Below, piece after piece: positions 61,401-64,000 of a DNA stretch of 64,000 bases; positions within the stretch are counted from its first letter, which is position 1, and the number at the start of each line of letters is the position of its first letter. The position numbers and the translations under genes are program-made. The DNA lies in assembly GCF_018320785.1 (NCBI RefSeq), contig NC_054867.1:29825855-29889854 (forward strand), in the 5' to 3' direction. Origin of the DNA: Cheilinus undulatus (lineage: Eukaryota > Chordata > Actinopteri > Labriformes > Labridae). The notes under the pieces were generated by a model. It was given only the letters and a program-made list of their open reading frames with translations, was not told the DNA's origin and searched no databases.

Positions 61401-63459
61401 CTGTCAATTAATTTCATCATTGCTAAAAATAGAAAACAAATAATTGTCTGTGACTAACAAATCTACCAAAGCAATTTTTTTCTTATTTGAGCTCAGACAA
61501 GATGCAAAAGGGAATATCTGCCCTCCTTTGGCCCTTTGTCTCAAGCCGGACCCTTTGCATAATCCATCTAAAAGATGCACACACCTGCACTTACGCACTC
61601 ACACACCTAATGTAGATTTACCACTTGGGAAGGAATGGAGAAAAATTTCTACAAAAAAATATCTCAGCGCCATGATAAGGACTCATGATAGGGACATCAT
61701 GAGGGGAAAAATCTGAGAACAGCTTGTTTAAGCACACATTTTCTGATTCGTAGGGGGATTGCAGACAGGCAAGGGGCACATATTTTTTCCAGAAAAGCCT
61801 GAAAAGGGGATTTTTGCATAATATGTGACCTAAGCTAATCAGATTCTGCCACAACCTTGTTTGACAATTCATCATGCACCTGTCAGATTTATTCTGTCAT
61901 TGTCTCCTTCAGTCAGCTTGTCGTTTCAGCATGGACACTGCAACCCTCCTCCACCCCAGCCACCTTCATTCAGTTCATCAGCATCTAGTCCAGATCTCAC
62001 AGGTCTTCTGCTCATCTGATCCTGCATCCCTCATCGACACCACCAGTGTCTAGACTCCATAGGGGGGTAACCTATTCCTTCCTTTGGCTCACTACCCCTT
62101 CAAGTACATAAAGTCATTACAAGGAGTCTAATTGCCAGAGACATTGCACTTTCTTTCATATGTAAAATAAAATGTTGTTAAACTCGTATTAAGTCTCTAC
62201 TGATTGAATTAAATTAGAAAGGAGAATTGAGGAGTCCTCCAAGGTTACAAAAAAAGGCCAAGTGTTTGCCAGGGGAGTGACTTTTAAAATGGCTTGTGAC
62301 AAAGATTTTTTTTTCCTTGAGTGTTAGAGGGGGATGGGGTTGGACAGATGACTTACGTATTTTCAACTTTGGTGACATCATATCATCATCATCTGTTGCA
62401 GGCCCAAGATCCTTGCGTCTGTCTTTCATGATCTTCTCTAGGACGTCCGCATCATTGTAAACCTTTAACACAACAAAAAATTCACCAGTGAGCAGCTCCT
62501 GGTTCCTGGAAGAAGCGTCTCTGTAGTTTTGAGCTTTTTTCAGAGATACACTTCTGAAAATTTCAGACAATATGAGGACAGGCTGCCCCTAAAATATCCC
62601 TTCTTTAAGAGCATAAGTAAAAGCTCAAATTAATTTCCTTTATGGTAAATGTTTCCCCAGATTTACATTTTGAAATTGATCAAGGAACAAAAGACTTCAA
62701 GCATTTTATGAACATTATGTAACATGACATTAGTTTGCTGTAAGGTAGATACAAATACCATCAGATGGTACCTGTGAGCCTTCTTCATTGTAGTGTCGAG
62801 CATTGCGGAACATCAGTTTCATATCCTCCACCATTGCATCTTCAGTCATGTATTTGTCTGAGCGGATGTTGTGTTCAATGGTCCTGAGGTCCATGGGTTC
62901 CAGGATGACCTTGTAGTAGTCAGGATAGTCCTTCTTGGAGGGCTTCACCATAAAGAGGTCACACAGCCTGCGACCTGTGCCAGCTTCTCGTGCCTCAGTC
63001 ACAGACACTAGGAGTGCTTTCATTCGATTTTTCTTTGTGTTCTTTTTGTGACTGGAAACAAAATAAAATTCACCTTTACTCTTTCTTAATGACCAAAAAT
63101 GAAGAAAATAACCGCAGACTGTTGAGTGAATAAAATGTGGCAGACCTTTTTCTTTTAGTGCTACTGGTGTCAGAGGTGGCAGATGAGAGCATGCTGTCTC
63201 CATCATCGTCATCTCGCTGTAAAAGCTCCTTCCTCTTTATCTAGACAGATAATAGATTAATTGTTAAAATGCTTCTTAAAATACATAACACTAAGACAAA
63301 GTCACAGCTAGACTGACCTGCTGAATCTGCTGGAGTTTGAGTGCTCGCTTGTAGATGGACGAATGAGGAACATTGTAGCGTTTGGCATTCTCAAACATCA
63401 GCGTCAGGTCAGAGTCAACGTGCTCGACACCCTCATACTCATTGTTCTTCATCTTGTTC
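52500..63459 (-). CDS. pbrm1: pbrm1 (polybromo-1 / BAF180), 3' part, 19 exons
   Basis: Chromatin-targeting subunit of the PBAF SWI/SNF complex, nuclear, reading acetyl-lysine through tandem bromodomains. Exons in transcript order: 63459-63318, 63240-63146, 63051-62772, 62462-62357, 60319-59680, 59593-59382, 59285-59100, 57843-57686, 57604-57353, 57257-57112, 56511-56354, 56263-56080, 55834-55633, 55526-55325, 55224-55072, 54276-54118, 53743-53697, 53093-52880, 52663-52500. Phases agree throughout; 1232 residues are present. Domains: C-terminal half of bromodomain 3 (ENAKRYN), BD4 (RNARHYN), BD5 (NNACTYN), BD6 (LN in place of YN, also not YN in human), BAH1 (from YHVGDYVYVEP), BAH2 (LKVGDYVYIGSHGLV), HMG box (KRKINMSGYILFSSEM), a Pro/Met-rich linker, and the conserved tail (LPSHWLKSKGAHKTMADALW). 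The stop comes three residues earlier than in human. BD1, BD2 and half of BD3 lie beyond 64000. A second teleost copy (pbrm1l) cannot be excluded. Confidence 0.95.
57844..59099 (-). other. pbrm1 intron within BAH1
   Basis: 1.26 kb, AT-rich, no repeat or exon recognised. Confidence 0.6.
60320..62356 (-). other. pbrm1 intron between BD4 and BD5 exons
   Basis: 2 kb. Contains the suspected repeat at 60915-61080 and an A16-A17 run near 61320; no exon signal. Confidence 0.6.
60915..61080. repeat. Suspected interspersed repeat in pbrm1 intron
   Basis: A TTTA run followed by acaagggacaatgtgcatta and ggctaatttccatctgtagtcc resembles a common fish repeat. It lies in the 2 kb intron between the BD4 and BD5 exons. 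Confidence 0.35.
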
Positions 63460-64000
63460 CTGTGGGGAATTATGGGCTCTCACATTTGGGAAGGAGGGCA
63501 CAGAAATACTGAACTGTACAGTGAGTGTGGGCAGAAAATAAAAGAGAGAGAGTGTTGGTGAAGCAAAATAAAAGAACAAACTGATAAAAACATGGAAAAT
63601 TACAGAAAAAAGTGGAGACAGAACGGGTATCTATGCAGGTTGTATGAAATGTTATATTATTGCCACCAACCTTTCCATGGCATATTGTGAGGCATTTATT
63701 GATCAAGTTACTTAATGTAGAGACAGTTCATTTAATCAAACTTGCTCAGCTGACTGAAACATACTCTTAAGATTGACACTCAGTTCTGTAAAACATTTGT
63801 TCTCAACTGGCCAGACATGAGAACCCATCTCCACCTCTTGAGGAAAAATCTGGACCCAAATTCTTCAAAATGTTCAACCACTTAAATGGTTTTAATGAAA
63901 ATTGTTAAAGTTTGGACCTTAAATGGAACATAAGAAGATGGGACAAATAAATGTGTTTTAAAAAGCTCATCATTACAGAAGGACAAGTGTGGATACATCG
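63460..64000 (-). other. pbrm1 intron running off the window
   Basis: Follows the acceptor (ccccacag) of the first visible exon. The first half of bromodomain 3 should be in the next exon upstream, beyond 64000. Confidence 0.6.

Noticed and set aside
1-64000. tRNA, rRNA, CRISPR array or bacterial-type operon
   Set aside because: None seen: no cloverleaf with A/B boxes, no regularly spaced repeats, and all genes are spliced vertebrate genes.

Overview
The window looks like nuclear DNA from a spiny-rayed (percomorph-type) teleost fish. Evidence: vertebrate multi-exon genes with GT-AG introns, AT-rich intergenic DNA, many short DNA transposons of kinds common in fish, and proteins close to human orthologues. 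The species cannot be told from the sequence.

Layout. 1-20139: no coding exon; probably the 3' part of the long first coding intron of kcnb1, since the exon at 20140 opens in transmembrane segment S1 and no T1-domain exon is visible upstream. 20140-21981 (+): large last coding exon of kcnb1 (Kv2.1), followed by 3' UTR. 22000-34470: intergenic, with a Tc1 relic, a GCTA-rich tandem repeat, a LINE-type retroposon with target-site duplications, hAT-like DNA and a T/G-rich TTAA-ended element. 34477-40777 (+): complete five-exon rdh10-like retinol dehydrogenase with a TATA promoter. 40554-51998 (-): complete cse1l (exportin-2, CAS), 24 coding exons joining to exactly 971 residues. 52109-63459 (-): 3' part of pbrm1 (polybromo, BAF180), 19 exons from mid bromodomain 3 to the C-terminus; its 5' part lies beyond the window.

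rdh10-like and cse1l converge with predicted 3' ends that overlap by about 200 bp. pbrm1 and cse1l are tandem on the minus strand, with only about 110 bp between the pbrm1 poly(A) signal and an NRF1-like site at the cse1l promoter. The four genes act in unrelated processes: neuronal delayed-rectifier current, retinoid oxidation, importin-alpha recycling and PBAF chromatin remodelling. Their linkage is best read as ancestral synteny: human KCNB1 and CSE1L lie together on 20q13, while KCNB2 and RDH10 lie together on 8q13-q21.

The most informative non-genic content is a set of non-autonomous hAT-type elements with recognisable 8-bp target-site duplications, one carrying a BED zinc-finger relic and one ending in a perfect 60-bp palindrome. 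I found no RNA gene, CRISPR array or convincing new multi-gene system.
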